Positions 11,493 to 22,522 of a DNA stretch of 64,000 nucleotides are shown piece by piece. The DNA comes from Oenanthe sinensis (lineage: Eukaryota; Streptophyta; Magnoliopsida; Apiales; Apiaceae), in assembly GCA_028671895.1 (NCBI GenBank), contig CM053810.1, positions 67,643,501 through 67,707,500 of the forward strand, in the 5' to 3' direction. The notes beneath the pieces were generated by a model, which was given only the letters and a program-made list of their open reading frames with translations, did not search any database and was not told where the DNA came from. Positions within the stretch are counted from its first letter, which is position 1; each line of letters begins with the position of its first letter. A program made the position numbers and the translations under genes.

Positions 11493-12794
11493 ATGATGGG
11501 GAGGAACAGCGAAGAACAAGTTATCATACATAAGAGATCAAAGGTCAGTAGACGCTGTGCGTCTACAATTATATTAGGAATACAAAGTTTTTCAATATTA
11601 CATTTACATAGCAAGGTCCCAATGTTCCATTATGTTCTGTAATGATAAATTTCTGACATTTTATAATGAACATATCAGGCAAGTATGGATGTTGATCTGA
11701 GGAGAGCCCTGTTTAATCAGAAGCCCAGGTCACCAACTGAAAATGGCAGGCCAAGCAGTATGGTTTTTAAGGTAAATTTGAAATTCTGTTTTTTTTTTCC
11801 AGTTTTATTCAAGTTTTAATCCATATTTAGAAGCTTATCTATCATGTAAACTGGATATAAACAGAAAGCTCACATGGTGATTCCGGCTCATATAGTAGCA
11901 GAAGCAATAACAACACTTCATGGTCTTGATTTGAGATGGTCAGGGCCTATCACACCTACAGAAATGAATTATGTTGAACAGTATGTTCTAGCCAAGTATC
12001 CGGAATACTCAAATGCGCTTGTTGGAGGAGAAAAGACTGACCTTTATGATCTTTGCATCAAAGAAGAGCCTTCACATCTCTCGCCTGATGACAAGCGAAA
12101 ATCTCCCAGAGGAGGTTTTAGGGATTCAGTAGCGCCATCATTTGGAAGCAATCATCCTGATTTAGACAAAACACAATTAGAACCATCAAGACTTCAAGAC
12201 GTTCTCACAAAAAAATCCTCCTTTTTAGGAAGTTTCATCTCCATCCCAGAAATCCAAGCCAGGAATAAAGTTTTGAGGCAGTGTGGATTACCTGATGAGG
12301 AGTACCTTGTTATTTTCACTTCAAACTACAAGAATGCAATGATGTTGATTGGGGAGAGCTATCCTTTCTTCAGAGGAAATTACTACATGACAATTATTAA
12401 GGAAGGAGATGATTACATTAGGGAATTTGCTAGTTACAAGGAATCAAAAGTGATTGCAGCACCTGAGACTTGGTTGGATTTGAGGATCAGGGGATCACAA
12501 CTTAGCCAGTACTTCCGAAGGAAGACTAAGCACACTCCAAAGGGTCTATTTTCATATCCAGCTGATGTAGATAGCACCAGGTACTCTATGCATTGGGTTT
12601 CTGAAGCGCATAGGAATTCCTGGCATGTTTTGCTCGATGCCACTGCAATAAATGTAGGGGAGGATCGAATGAACCTGTCGCTCCATAGACCAGATTTTGT
12701 TTTGTGCAAGCCTAACAATACTAACGCTCACCCTTCAGATATCACATGCCTTCTGATCAGGAGAAGATCTTTTGATACAGGAGCTTCAGTTTAA
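11493..12794 (+). CDS. Plant PLP-transferase (Moco sulfurase)-like protein
   Basis: Three exons join in phase 0: 11493-11543 (MMGRNSEEQVIIHKRSK), 11679-11771 (ASMDVDLRRALFNQKPRSPT) and 11865-12794, giving 357 residues. The last exon holds conserved blocks: MVIPAHIVAEAITTLHGLDL, RWSGPITPTEMNYVEQYV, SFISIPEIQARNKVLRQCGL, ETWLDLRIRGSQLSQYFRRK, then MHWVSEAHRNSWHVLLDAT and FVLCKPNNTN. The HWxxEAHRNxWHVLLDATA segment resembles the PLP-dependent Moco-sulfurase-like superfamily of plants, and the LLDAT aspartate would be the PLP-contacting residue. The protein ends soon after the region where a PLP lysine is expected, so catalytic activity is doubtful. I recognise the family from memory but cannot name a locus. 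No lesion is seen. The second in-frame ATG (11496) is an equally good start. Confidence 0.75.
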
Positions 12795-13799
12795 GCGTAC
12801 AAGCAAGCAGTTCGCATCCCACAAGAAACACTAGTATAATTGGCCGATTATCCCAGTCTGGATGTTAACTCTACATGGTCTTAAATCTAATAGCAGCTGG
12901 AGAAATGTCTCATCCTAGACTGGTTCAGTTTAAAACTGTATATGGTAACCTCTGAACTGGATCAACTCCTTTCCAAAACTCAACCTCACTTCACCTAATT
13001 GCAGTGTTTGGAAAATTTCCTCTAGTACAAATTTGATACCATAGTTCATCAGAAAGAATTGCATCATATATAAACCTAGCAAGTGTATTAGTTGCTAATC
13101 AGGTAGCGAGAATGACGAGGTACTTGCTAGAACCTTGTATATGCAACAGATCCTCGACGTGTGTGGATTATATGTCGCATATAGTTGTGGAAATGTAAAC
13201 TTCAAAGATATATATGTTCTTGAAAATACATTTATATATTAGCCACCAAGTTATTAAAAAAAAATGATAGTTGAGGTTACTTTTAAGTGTAATAGTGCAT
13301 TGAACCTCAATCATCACCGTAGTAACTTCAATTGCAGGCTTAAGCACACACCTACATTCTAGTTATATTTTTTCCCTCAAGATAAGACTCACATACAAGA
13401 ATGTATTCTCATATATTTTAACTGAAATAGAAAAGAAAATAGGATAAGGAAACTAATGAACACGATATTTAAACAAGTTAAAAAGAACCCGCATTCACCA
13501 TCTCCTATATGTTTATACCAAGTTATGGATATGAGCACTCCTTGCACAATGCTAAAGAACAGAAATCACAGGTAGATCTGTTCCTGGTCTAATGGGTTAA
13601 CATTAACCTAAACTAGATATAGTATTCAGTAGGCAAATTTATACAACCAACTAAAACAGGTACATGCAATAAGAAATTAAAAAAATTTATTTTAAGATAA
13701 AAGTACCACTCGTCCGTTAATTACATAGCATTACTGCATTACCAATAGTTCGCTGATATTACACATAGTACCTAAAGCCAGAAAAGCTGCGACTTAAGA
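12795..13799. other. Convergent intergenic spacer
   Basis: 3' flanks of the plus-strand PLP-like gene and the minus-strand acetolactate synthase gene. No gene or clear repeat was seen. Confidence 0.4.
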
Positions 13800-15749
13800 T
13801 CAGTATGGCGATCTCCAATCACCATCTGTAATAACATCTTTGAATGCTCCGCCACTTGGGATCATAGGCAGCACACGCTCTTCATGTGGTACTATAACAT
13901 CTAATAGGTATGGCCCTGGATAATCCAACATCTTTTGGATGGCATCCCTAAGGTCACCTATCTTTGCTACACGAGCCGCTTCGATATTACATGCTTCTGC
14001 AAACTTCAACATATTAGGAAATATCTCAGATTCATTTGCTGGGTCACCCAAATATGTATGTGCTCTGTTACCCTTATAGAACCGATAATCCTCCCATTGA
14101 ACAGCCATACCTAAATGTTGATTATTTAACACCAATATCTTAATGGGAAGTTTTGATGCCCTTACTGTTGCCAACTCTTGGATATTCATCATAAAACTTC
14201 CATCTCCATCGATATCAACAATAACACAATCAGGTCTTCCAACAGCAGCTCCAATTGCAGCTGGTAATCCGAAACCCATAGCCCCTAAACCACCTGATGT
14301 CAGCCATTGACGAGGCCTAGTATACTTGTAAAATTGAGCTGCCCACATCTGATGTTGACCGACGCCAGTACTTACAATGGCATTTCCATTTGTCAGCTCA
14401 TCAAGAACCTGAATTGCATATTGTGGAGGAATAGATTCACCAAAAATTTTAAATGTCAGAGGATAGTTCATTTTTTGCTCCTTTAACTCCTCTCTCCAGG
14501 ATGAAAATTTTGCCTTAAAGCTTCCTCCTTTCATCTCCAGTATCTTATTCAAACCCTCCAAACCTAACTTCATATCTGTACAAATTGATACATAAGGTTT
14601 CTTAATCTTCCCTATCTCCTTTGAATCGATATCAATGTGAACAATCTTTGCCCGGCTAGCAAAAGCTTCAAGCTTTCCTGTCACTCGGTCATCAAAACGA
14701 ACCCCAAAAGCAAGTAGCAAATCACTGTTATCCACGGCATAATTAGCATAAATAGTACCATGCATTCCTAGCATTTGCAGTGATAAATCATCTGATCCCG
14801 GATACACTCCAAGACCCATTAAAGTACTTGCCACGGGGATCCCCGTAAGCTCTACAAACCTCTTCAATACATCGGCAGAATTCAAGCACCCACCACCCAC
14901 ATACAAGACAGGCCTTTTAGAATCCGAAATTAGCCTAACAATCTGTTCTAAAAGCCCCAAGTCCGGCAAGTTTGGTAACCTAGACAAAAGACCTGGTAAT
15001 CTCATAGGTTGATCCCAATCAGGCACCACAAATTCTTGCTGTATATCCTTAGGAATATCAATCAAAACAGGTCCAGGTCGACCCGAACTAGCTAAAAAGA
15101 AAGCTTCTTTGACAATTCTTGGAATATCTTCAACATCTAAAACAAGATAATTGTACTTTGTAATCAGTTTTGTTACTTCAACAATCGGAGTCTCTTGAAA
15201 AGCATTAGTCCCAATCATTCTTTTTGGAACTTGACCCGTGATAGCAACAATAGGCGTACTATCAAGAAATGCATTTGCAAGCCCACTGACCAAATTGGTG
15301 GCACCAGGACCAGAAGTGGCAATGCAGACCCCGGTGCGTCCAGTAGCACGTGCATACCCCTCAGCAGCAAAAATACCGCCTTGTTCGTGACGCGGTAGTA
15401 TGTTTTTAATGCTATGGCATCGAGTTAAAGCTTGGTGTATCTCAGCTGAGAAGCCACCAGGATAAGCAAACACATATTCCACACCTTCACGTTCCAGGGC
15501 TTCAACGAGGACATCGGAGCCCCTTCTGGCCTCATCACTGGCATAACGGGAGATGAATTCTTGCGGTGGTGTTAGGCTGGAGTTGGAAGAGGACTTAATA
15601 ATGACATTGGTGACACAAAAGGTTTTGTTTCGAAAAGGAGTTAAATTTGAAAAGGGAATTGTAAATCTTGAAAAGGGTTTCGGAGAACTCGAGGTAAAGA
15701 GAGATGGAGAAGTGGTTCTGATCAAGGGTTTTACAATAGTAGCTGCCAT
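13800..15749 (-). CDS. ALS: Acetolactate synthase (AHAS) catalytic subunit, divergent copy
   Basis: 649 codons, one intact exon, as usual for plant ALS. The enzyme makes acetolactate and acetohydroxybutyrate from pyruvate, the first step of valine, leucine and isoleucine synthesis in plastids. The first about 60 residues, rich in S and T, form a transit peptide. Catalytic Glu lies in RHEQGG (E122), the ThDP motif is GDGSFMMN at 515-522, and FAD and quinone-site blocks are normal. Arabidopsis numbering is this protein plus 22 up to residue 554. Herbicide-site residues P197, A205, D376, R377, W574 and S653 are conserved, but Ala122 is Phe (codon 15450-15452), Met124 is Ala, Val571 is Ala and Met572 is Val. 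One extra Tyr sits after WED (codon 14085-14087). The pocket next to the active site is therefore remodelled. Probably a functional paralogue. Confidence 0.96.
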   Translation of the reverse strand: MAATIVKPLIRTTSPSLFTSSSPKPFSRFTIPFSNLTPFRNKTFCVTNVIIKSSSNSSLTPPQEFISRYASDEARRGSDVLVEALEREGVEYVFAYPGGFSAEIHQALTRCHSIKNILPRHEQGGIFAAEGYARATGRTGVCIATSGPGATNLVSGLANAFLDSTPIVAITGQVPKRMIGTNAFQETPIVEVTKLITKYNYLVLDVEDIPRIVKEAFFLASSGRPGPVLIDIPKDIQQEFVVPDWDQPMRLPGLLSRLPNLPDLGLLEQIVRLISDSKRPVLYVGGGCLNSADVLKRFVELTGIPVASTLMGLGVYPGSDDLSLQMLGMHGTIYANYAVDNSDLLLAFGVRFDDRVTGKLEAFASRAKIVHIDIDSKEIGKIKKPYVSICTDMKLGLEGLNKILEMKGGSFKAKFSSWREELKEQKMNYPLTFKIFGESIPPQYAIQVLDELTNGNAIVSTGVGQHQMWAAQFYKYTRPRQWLTSGGLGAMGFGLPAAIGAAVGRPDCVIVDIDGDGSFMMNIQELATVRASKLPIKILVLNNQHLGMAVQWEDYRFYKGNRAHTYLGDPANESEIFPNMLKFAEACNIEAARVAKIGDLRDAIQKMLDYPGPYLLDVIVPHEERVLPMIPSGGAFKDVITDGDWRSPY

Positions 15750-17404
15750 TGTGAGATTGTAGTAATTTTTTATAAGATAGATAAATAGATAGATCTATTA
15801 ATGTGCATGCATGTATATATATACATTTTATGAGTTTATACTTGCACAAGAATCTAACTAACCTGTTTGGTGAAGAACCGAGTTGTTTGTTGATCAACCA
15901 CAAAATGTGATGAGCCAACATAGAGGAGGTTTTAAAAGGACAATAAAAATTGAATCTTTCGTTGTACAACCACATGATTTGTATGCGGAGGATGTTATTG
16001 CGGCGGAGTAGAGTTGGCAGTTGGGTATAACGAAATTTACAACCAGAACCATATATAGTAGACCTTCATTACTAGAATTACAAGTTTCCATAGCCAAATA
16101 ATAATGCCTTAATTACATTATACAACATTTTTTTTTATTTTTTCTTTTACAAAAACACAAATTACATACTGAAAACTTACGGTCACCTAAAAAGGATAGT
16201 ATATCCATTCAAATGTAAACTAACACTTCTTATGGAATGATTGGAACCTCAAAAGTGGGCAACTCAGTATAATTAAAATCTCAGTTGTTAGCAACACAAA
16301 GTGAGATTTAAAATGTCAGTTATTAGTTACTGCACAACAACAGAAACTAGATTATACTTATTTGTGTTTCGCAAAGCAACATGCATGCAGAGCTTTAGGC
16401 TTTAAGTTCACTTTTAAGGTCATTTAACATAAGCAGTGCTGTAGCAGAGACCTTCGCAAGTCACCAAACTGGTAGCAACCACCTCAATGAGCAGAAAATA
16501 TACGTTTGTTCAAAATTTGATACTTCTCCATCGATAAGCGACAAGGCTTTTGAATGTATAATTTTCCCAGCTACACAATTAGGTCGAACCTTAGTAATAG
16601 CTCATCTTCCATCAGTTCTAGACAGACTTGAGATAGAAGCTAGTACTTGGCAGTTATTCAATTTTTAATACAAGAACATCATTGTTGGTTCTGAAAGCAA
16701 GACAAACACTGGAGCAAGAACATTTGAGTCAGCCAAATGTTACCAGCTGCTTCCCTGTATATATAAAATAAAAGCAAAGATTGTCCCTTTTGCAGACAGC
16801 TAAGCTTTCTGAAACTAGTTATTGCTTACTCTCATTTCAGTAATTAGCGAAAATGATAGTCATGTAATTTTTTGCATATATATCAACAGGAGAACTGTTA
16901 CATAAATACATAAGCTTATTATAATAAAATATTTCTTTTAAAAAAATTATTACATAAAGAAGTAACAACTAGCAGCCTAGCAGGGTTCATGCAATAAGAT
17001 TAGTAGTCAGTTAGTCACTGGAGTAACCGCTCAAAAACTAGTAAATAACGGCATAAAAATTTTAAAAAAATATGCAAAAATAGCACTTGGTATTGAATCT
17101 CAGCAGTCGGTATTAATAAAATCACACTTGTTAGAATGCAACATACAGTGAGATTCTGAGTACCACTTATTAGACAACAGCGTCTACACCGCTTGATCGA
17201 TCTATGATGTCATGCGGTATATATAGGATACTAGATAAAATACACTGTCAAATATAATAAAAAGCTACATTGATGTTTCATAATTTCGGTGACTCTTCCA
17301 GATATGTGATACCTGCATCACCCAAGAACAAATTTTGAGTATGCTGCGGGGACTATGACCAGTAAGAATTAGGATCCTACAGAGCAACAAACATCTGGGC
17401 ATAC
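15750..17404. other. Intergenic, ALS promoter and 3' flank of DnaJ copy A
   Basis: AT-rich. The part just above 15750 is the presumed ALS promoter and 5' leader. A loosely repeated phrase about TCTCAG..GTTAG..AACA..GTGAGAT occurs near 16280 and 17095-17155, perhaps old repeats. No gene was seen. Confidence 0.4.
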
Positions 17405-19735
17405 TTAATGTATGACTTGGAGAAGCTCCAAAGGCATAGCTGCTGGATCGAGCTCCTTGCAACCTTTGGGAACATTTGGAGCTTCTTGATCTGTAAGTAG
17501 GTAAGAACTTACCTGATGAGAAAAACGGAAAATCTCTTCTTTTGGTACTGTCCTTACTTCTTTTGCATCTGAATGCTGGCAAAACACGGCCTTAAAGCCA
17601 GCAACTTTCATCAGAGAAACAATTGTCACGCCTACCTCTTCATTGTAATCTTCAAGTATTTCCACCATGTCGTATTTATGCTTCTCTTCCACTGTAGTAT
17701 GCTCATTCCAGTCAGGACACCAGTTTCTGTAGAGCGCCCACACATCGCCCTTCTTCGGGAAGATTTGAAATACTCTTGCTGCTTTAGTCCACCCCATGAC
17801 CCTATGAGAAAACGAGTTGAACTTCATACTGATTTTTTCCTTGCCAACAGAGAAGTCTCCACACGTTTTGTGAAATCCTGAATCGATCCATTTTATTTGT
17901 TCCGGTTCCATGTTGCTTTTGGAGTTGAGCCAACTGAGCTGCAGCTTAAATGGCCTCTTTGATACTTTCCGGATCAAAGCATATAGTCGAGGCATTCCAT
18001 CATCGTCATCGTAAACTGCCCAGACTTGATTCTCAGCAAATGATTTTCGGTTCCTGTCCTTGTCAAAATTATAAAAATCCGGATCTGGAACCTCCATGGC
18101 CTTCAGCCCATCTTCTTCAGGATCTTTTATAGCTGCATTTACTATATTATCTGCAGCATTGCCTCCATTGTTAGTACTAGCAGCAGCCGCACATTCATTC
18201 AGCTTGTTAAGAATTACATTCCTAGCCATATTCATTAAAATGTTTTTATCTGTATCTGACCACTTCTCTTTGCAGTTTCCCTTTCTACTTCTAAATGCAC
18301 CTGCCTGTTCAGCTCGAGAATCAACCGTCTGACAAAGGTGTACACCTTTCTGACTGTCACTTCCAGGGGGAATGTGTTTTCCCGGGACATTTTTGCTACC
18401 ACAAATGTCTACAACTAGGCTCATCCTTTCTTTATATTGGTTGTCTGTATTACTAATAGATCCAGCAAGAGGCAAACTACTGCCTGATTTCGTAAAAGAT
18501 ACGCAGGGAGACTTCACTCTAGTTGCACCTGTTTGATCCCCCGCTTCATAGTGTCTCTTCAAATTCATTCGTGCTGGCTCATTTAATTGTGTTGCTGAGG
18601 AAACTGTTGCATTGTACAGTTCTGGGGCAGGCTGAATCATGCATATAGCTGAAGAAACTAAGGCATTTCCACTAATTCCCATTACATTGGACAGACCTGG
18701 CACCGGCTGATTTAAGTGGGTATCTGAGGATACTGTTGTTAAGTCTCTACTATTATTTTCCGAGACATTGTACATACGAGGTTCCAGCTGAATTAAATGT
18801 GTAGCTGAGGAACTGACACCATATATATTATTTCCCGATACATTGTAGACACCAGGCTCGGGTTGAATTAATGTTGTATCCGAGGAAACTAACATTGGGC
18901 CACTTCTATAATTTTCCGATACATTGTACATATCAGACGCTGGCTGAATTAACCGCGTAGCTGAAGAACCCGATGTCAAGTCATATCCCTTATTTCTGTG
19001 CAGATGAGGTGGTGGATGAATCGAATGGTTGGCTGAAGAAACTATTCGTAGACGACTTCTTTTATTTCCCGAAATGTTTTCAAGAACAGGTGTTGGCTGG
19101 ATCAGTCGTGTAGGTGTGGAATCCAGCATCACGCCACTTCCATACTTTCCTGAGACATTGTCCATAACAGGTCGGATATTCATTCTGTTGGACGGAAAAG
19201 TATTTGTTGGAGGTGCAGTGTAACTTTCTTGGAAAAATGGGCGGGGACTGATAAATTTTAAAGCAGGAACTTTTTTGGCTTTATTAACATCAGAGAAAGC
19301 TCGAGAAGCATTTTCGTTAGCTGAGCTTGCCTGGTTTACAGCCAACACATTTTGTTGCATTTCTCTTGATATTCTTCTACAATCATAGTCTATTCTGGTA
19401 AATCTACCAGACAAGGTATCCCAAGCTTTATTCAGAAGTTTATGTGCTTCTCTCGATCCCAATCCGCTTCCTTTAGCCAGTTGTACATACTGTTCCTTCA
19501 TAGTCTTTGGATCTGCCGAAGGATCCACACCAAGGACAGTGTACCAGTCCACTTCCTCATCGTCGCAGGAAACCTGCACAACAATATTAGCTAGAAAATC
19601 CCAAAGTCTCTTGAGCTTTGGAGACGAATTTTGCACCCTCTTGGCAAAATCTATGGCACCTCTTAGATCATTTCCGTGCAATAGTTTGTCCACAAATTGT
19701 GTGACACTGTTATCATCTGATACATTGTAGTCCAT
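17405..19735 (-). CDS. DnaJ-like DUF3444 protein, copy A, without HPD motif
   Basis: 776 codons without interruption. Residues 1-60 form the N-terminal helical region of plant DnaJ-DUF3444 proteins (QFVDKLLHGNDLRGAIDFAK). Residues 64-117 are a J-like domain, DWYTVLGVDPSADPKTMKEQ, but the HPD tripeptide needed to stimulate Hsp70 is missing (QLAKGSGLGS stands there). Residues about 186-388 are a degenerate repeat region with the unit TxLIQPxPxxYNVSxN. Residues about 548-776 are the DUF3444 domain (NQVWAVYDDDDGMPRLYALI, PKKGDVWALYRNW, YDMVEILEDYNEEVGVTIVS). The zinc ribbon usual between the J domain and DUF3444 is absent. Function is unknown; a regulatory nuclear role is often suggested for the family. 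The ATG follows a 5'-UTR exon starting at 19787. A duplicate lies at 26.4-28.1 kb. Confidence 0.88.
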   Translation of the reverse strand: MDYNVSDDNSVTQFVDKLLHGNDLRGAIDFAKRVQNSSPKLKRLWDFLANIVVQVSCDDEEVDWYTVLGVDPSADPKTMKEQYVQLAKGSGLGSREAHKLLNKAWDTLSGRFTRIDYDCRRISREMQQNVLAVNQASSANENASRAFSDVNKAKKVPALKFISPRPFFQESYTAPPTNTFPSNRMNIRPVMDNVSGKYGSGVMLDSTPTRLIQPTPVLENISGNKRSRLRIVSSANHSIHPPPHLHRNKGYDLTSGSSATRLIQPASDMYNVSENYRSGPMLVSSDTTLIQPEPGVYNVSGNNIYGVSSSATHLIQLEPRMYNVSENNSRDLTTVSSDTHLNQPVPGLSNVMGISGNALVSSAICMIQPAPELYNATVSSATQLNEPARMNLKRHYEAGDQTGATRVKSPCVSFTKSGSSLPLAGSISNTDNQYKERMSLVVDICGSKNVPGKHIPPGSDSQKGVHLCQTVDSRAEQAGAFRSRKGNCKEKWSDTDKNILMNMARNVILNKLNECAAAASTNNGGNAADNIVNAAIKDPEEDGLKAMEVPDPDFYNFDKDRNRKSFAENQVWAVYDDDDGMPRLYALIRKVSKRPFKLQLSWLNSKSNMEPEQIKWIDSGFHKTCGDFSVGKEKISMKFNSFSHRVMGWTKAARVFQIFPKKGDVWALYRNWCPDWNEHTTVEEKHKYDMVEILEDYNEEVGVTIVSLMKVAGFKAVFCQHSDAKEVRTVPKEEIFRFSHQVSSYLLTDQEAPNVPKGCKELDPAAMPLELLQVIH
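18572..19180 (-). repeat. Coding tandem repeats in DnaJ copy A linker
   Basis: About eight degenerate units of 18-28 residues (near 78 bp each) with consensus [S/T]LIQPxPxxYNVSxN...VSSAT. Clear units include TRLIQPASDMYNVSENYRSG, TTLIQPEPGVYNVSGNNIYG and THLIQLEPRMYNVSENNSRD. They are absent from copy B. Confidence 0.85.
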
Positions 19736-19787
19736 TGTAATACGGTTCAGCTCGACAATAAGTGAAAGTCAAAATGTTGTTCTTTGC

Positions 19788-21107
19788 CTGCACAGAAATC
19801 CTTGTAACGTACGCAATCTGTGATGTGAACCAGAAGAAGCTCAGTAAGGTATATCAGCAACTAAACATAGTAATGGAGGCCAATAAATGAATATTTATGA
19901 CATGAAATTAGGGGATATATAATTAAGGTCATGAACGGCAGCAGTAAATTTTATCACAGAACTATACCAATAAATATCCGGAAACAATCTAAGAAAAAAC
20001 TAAAAAAATACTTTCAAACTCCTAACTAATGCAGTGCAGTTTCATATACGACAAAAAAGTACAGTATATTTAATATCCCTGGTCAAATATTGCGTAATTA
20101 CTAACCCAAATTCTGAAGAATATTTTATGGATACATCCCCTATAAGGGCTACATGTCTTCCTTTGATCAGTTGTAAAGATGTTGATTCTACAAGGGCTAC
20201 GTGTCTTCCATTGATCAGTTGTAAAGATCTTGTTTCAAAAACCCTTTTATTTAGGCAATGACAACTTAAAAATAGTTATACAAATAAAGAACCAACCAGA
20301 CTACTGAAACTCTAAATTGGAAGCAAGCAAAATCTAGAAAAAATATATTTTTTAAACAAATAAATAAACACCTGATTTTTAAATAAATTTGATTACAAGT
20401 CCGCATACAAAAGGGCGCAGTTGATCCATAAAAAAACAAATAAGAATGACACTTTAAACCATTGAAACTTGATTGAACAAATATCATGTTTAAGCTCGAA
20501 AAATTTAACACAACTGAATACAGGGCAATAACTAGTGAACAACAATCTTAGAAATAAACCAAAAAAAAATGGAATCACTGAATTTTTTGAAAATTAATCG
20601 ATGCTACCGAGTCAGAGAAGATGGACAGTGCATCTAAATTGATGTGTACCAAACTACCAATTGCAAAAATCGAACCCCATCAACAAGGGCATGAAATTGC
20701 AGTACAAGCCATCCAAAAAGGCACAGTTAATATTCAGCAAAAGAGAAAAAGGCACAGTAGATACATAAAAATACAAATAAGAATAATACTTAACAATTGA
20801 AGCTAGATTAAACAAATTAGCACTTCTATGATCACTTATAATTGTAAAAATTAAACTTACAGCAGGTAACAAAATCCAGTTAATCGAAATGAATAAATCA
20901 AAACACATTAAAATTCGACCAACCTTATGATTTATACATGTTGATTATCAGACAATTAAAAAAAAAGATTCACCAAACCCCAACAAGAGATTTCTTAATT
21001 ACAAACATATATATACATACAAGTGTGTGTATGTGTGTGCGTGTGCCCATCTAGAGATAAAAAGGTGTACAAAAAATGTGAAAGATCAAGAAAGATGTGA
21101 GTTTTAC
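19788..21107 (-). other. 5'-UTR intron of DnaJ copy A
   Basis: On the minus strand a donor, AACCAG/GTAAAAC at 21107, and an acceptor, CTGTGCAG/GCAAAG at 19788, bracket about 1.3 kb just upstream of the ATG at 19735. The same pair of sites is present in copy B (29326 and 28120), which supports the intron. It contains a 48-bp tandem duplication at 20144-20235. Confidence 0.7.
20144..20235. repeat. 48-bp tandem duplication in UTR intron
   Basis: AAGGGCTACATGTCTTCC starting at 20144 recurs as AAGGGCTACGTGTCTTCC starting at 20192, followed each time by TTGATCAGTTGTAAAGAT. Copy B of the duplicated gene has the unit only once (about 28475-28515), so the tandem copy arose after the segmental duplication or was lost in copy B. 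Confidence 0.85.
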
Positions 21108-21379
21108 CTGGTTTGTGTACTGGACTTGCTAATGGCCTTGGAGGTTAACAAGAAAATGCACAACTAAAATGTATAACAATTTTTGGGATTTACTCATGCT
21201 GTATTTTTTTTGTGTGTGTGTCTATATGCTTGTGTGGAGATACATATACACTGAGCTGCATGCATTGTATTGAAGAAAAACCTCAGGCGGGCTAAATTTA
21301 GATACGTATAGTGACGAGACAACATTTGCGTGTTGACAAATTTAGTGGGCGTGAAAGAAAAAGGAAGTAGAATATTAGG

Positions 21380-22200
21380 TGTATTTATGGATTTTTTTTT
21401 GGATTTTAAAAGATTTTGAAAAGTTGTGATAAGAATTTAGAAAAAAATATTAAAAAATTGTGGTATTTGATTAAAAAAATTAAATTATTTTTAAAATCTT
21501 TAGAAATCTGGAGATATTTATAATGGATTTATTTGGATATTATAAAATAATGAATTTTAATATCTTTATGTTTTCACAAATCTTTAATAAATTTATGAGA
21601 AATGATGTCTAAAATAATCTATCAAAAATCCTCGTTAAGTCTTTATATCAATTCTCTAAGATTATATATTAATGCACACATAATAATAACATTTTTGTAT
21701 TTTTATTTTTTTACAAATCTCTTATAAATTTATGAGAATTTAAAATTTTATCAAATTTTTTATTTAGAAGAGTATATTCAATTTAGATTTTAATTTTTTA
21801 ATAAATTAATAATAATCTATAAATTTTAAAAGATTATTTTTGATTTTAATTCTATACAGATTCTCACTAAGTCGATATAGAATCTTATAAATTTAGATAT
21901 AATCCTTCAAAATCTCATAGATTTTAGATGGATTTCAACAAACAATATATGATAAAACAAACTATAAAATTCATCAAAATCCATTTTATTATGTGATAAA
22001 AAAAATCATCAAATTTGAAATACCATAAAATTTTAATATCCAAATTGAATATCATCAAATTTTAATAATTTTTTTAAAATTTAAATCAAATGCACCAGGA
22101 TATTTTATAATCCAAATTTAACACACTTAAATTTCTAAAATTTATTAAAACCTCACATGATCTAAATTGAATACATCCACTTAATCTCTACATCATTTCT
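21380..22200. repeat. AT-rich dispersed element, borders unclear
   Basis: The left part reads GGTGTATTTATGGATTTT and the right part ends AAATTGAATACATCCAC, an approximate inverted repeat of the GGATGTATTCAATTTAGATT type. The inner sequence repeats the motif AGTATATTCAATTTAGATTT at about 21770. Consistent with a MITE-like or MULE-derived element; no target duplication was identified. Confidence 0.4.
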
Positions 22201-22522
22201 CCGTGATTTAAAATTCACATAATATTAATATTTAATTAAAAATCTAAAATGACCTTTAATATGGATTTTCATTATTTTTATACAAATAATTTTTTTATAG
22301 CGTTGCTACTTAGCAGACACGGGCCTGATAGCACAAATGGACCCATATTGCAGTGCATCTCCAGAGTAGACTTGGAGTTGGGCCAAGGTATTTTAGTAAA
22401 GCGGCAGAAAATTCTAACTCTGTGATGTTTCTGAAGCAAAGCCCACTAATTTCCACTTTACAAGGCCTCTGTAACTCTTTCCGGATTGATGTTGTATGTG
22501 GCTGTTTGTTTAGTTCAACAAA

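Noticed and set aside
11493..15749. Metabolic gene cluster (PLP-like gene next to ALS, with a P450 nearby)
   Set aside because: The families belong to unrelated pathways and the P450 is a broken relic; adjacency looks accidental.
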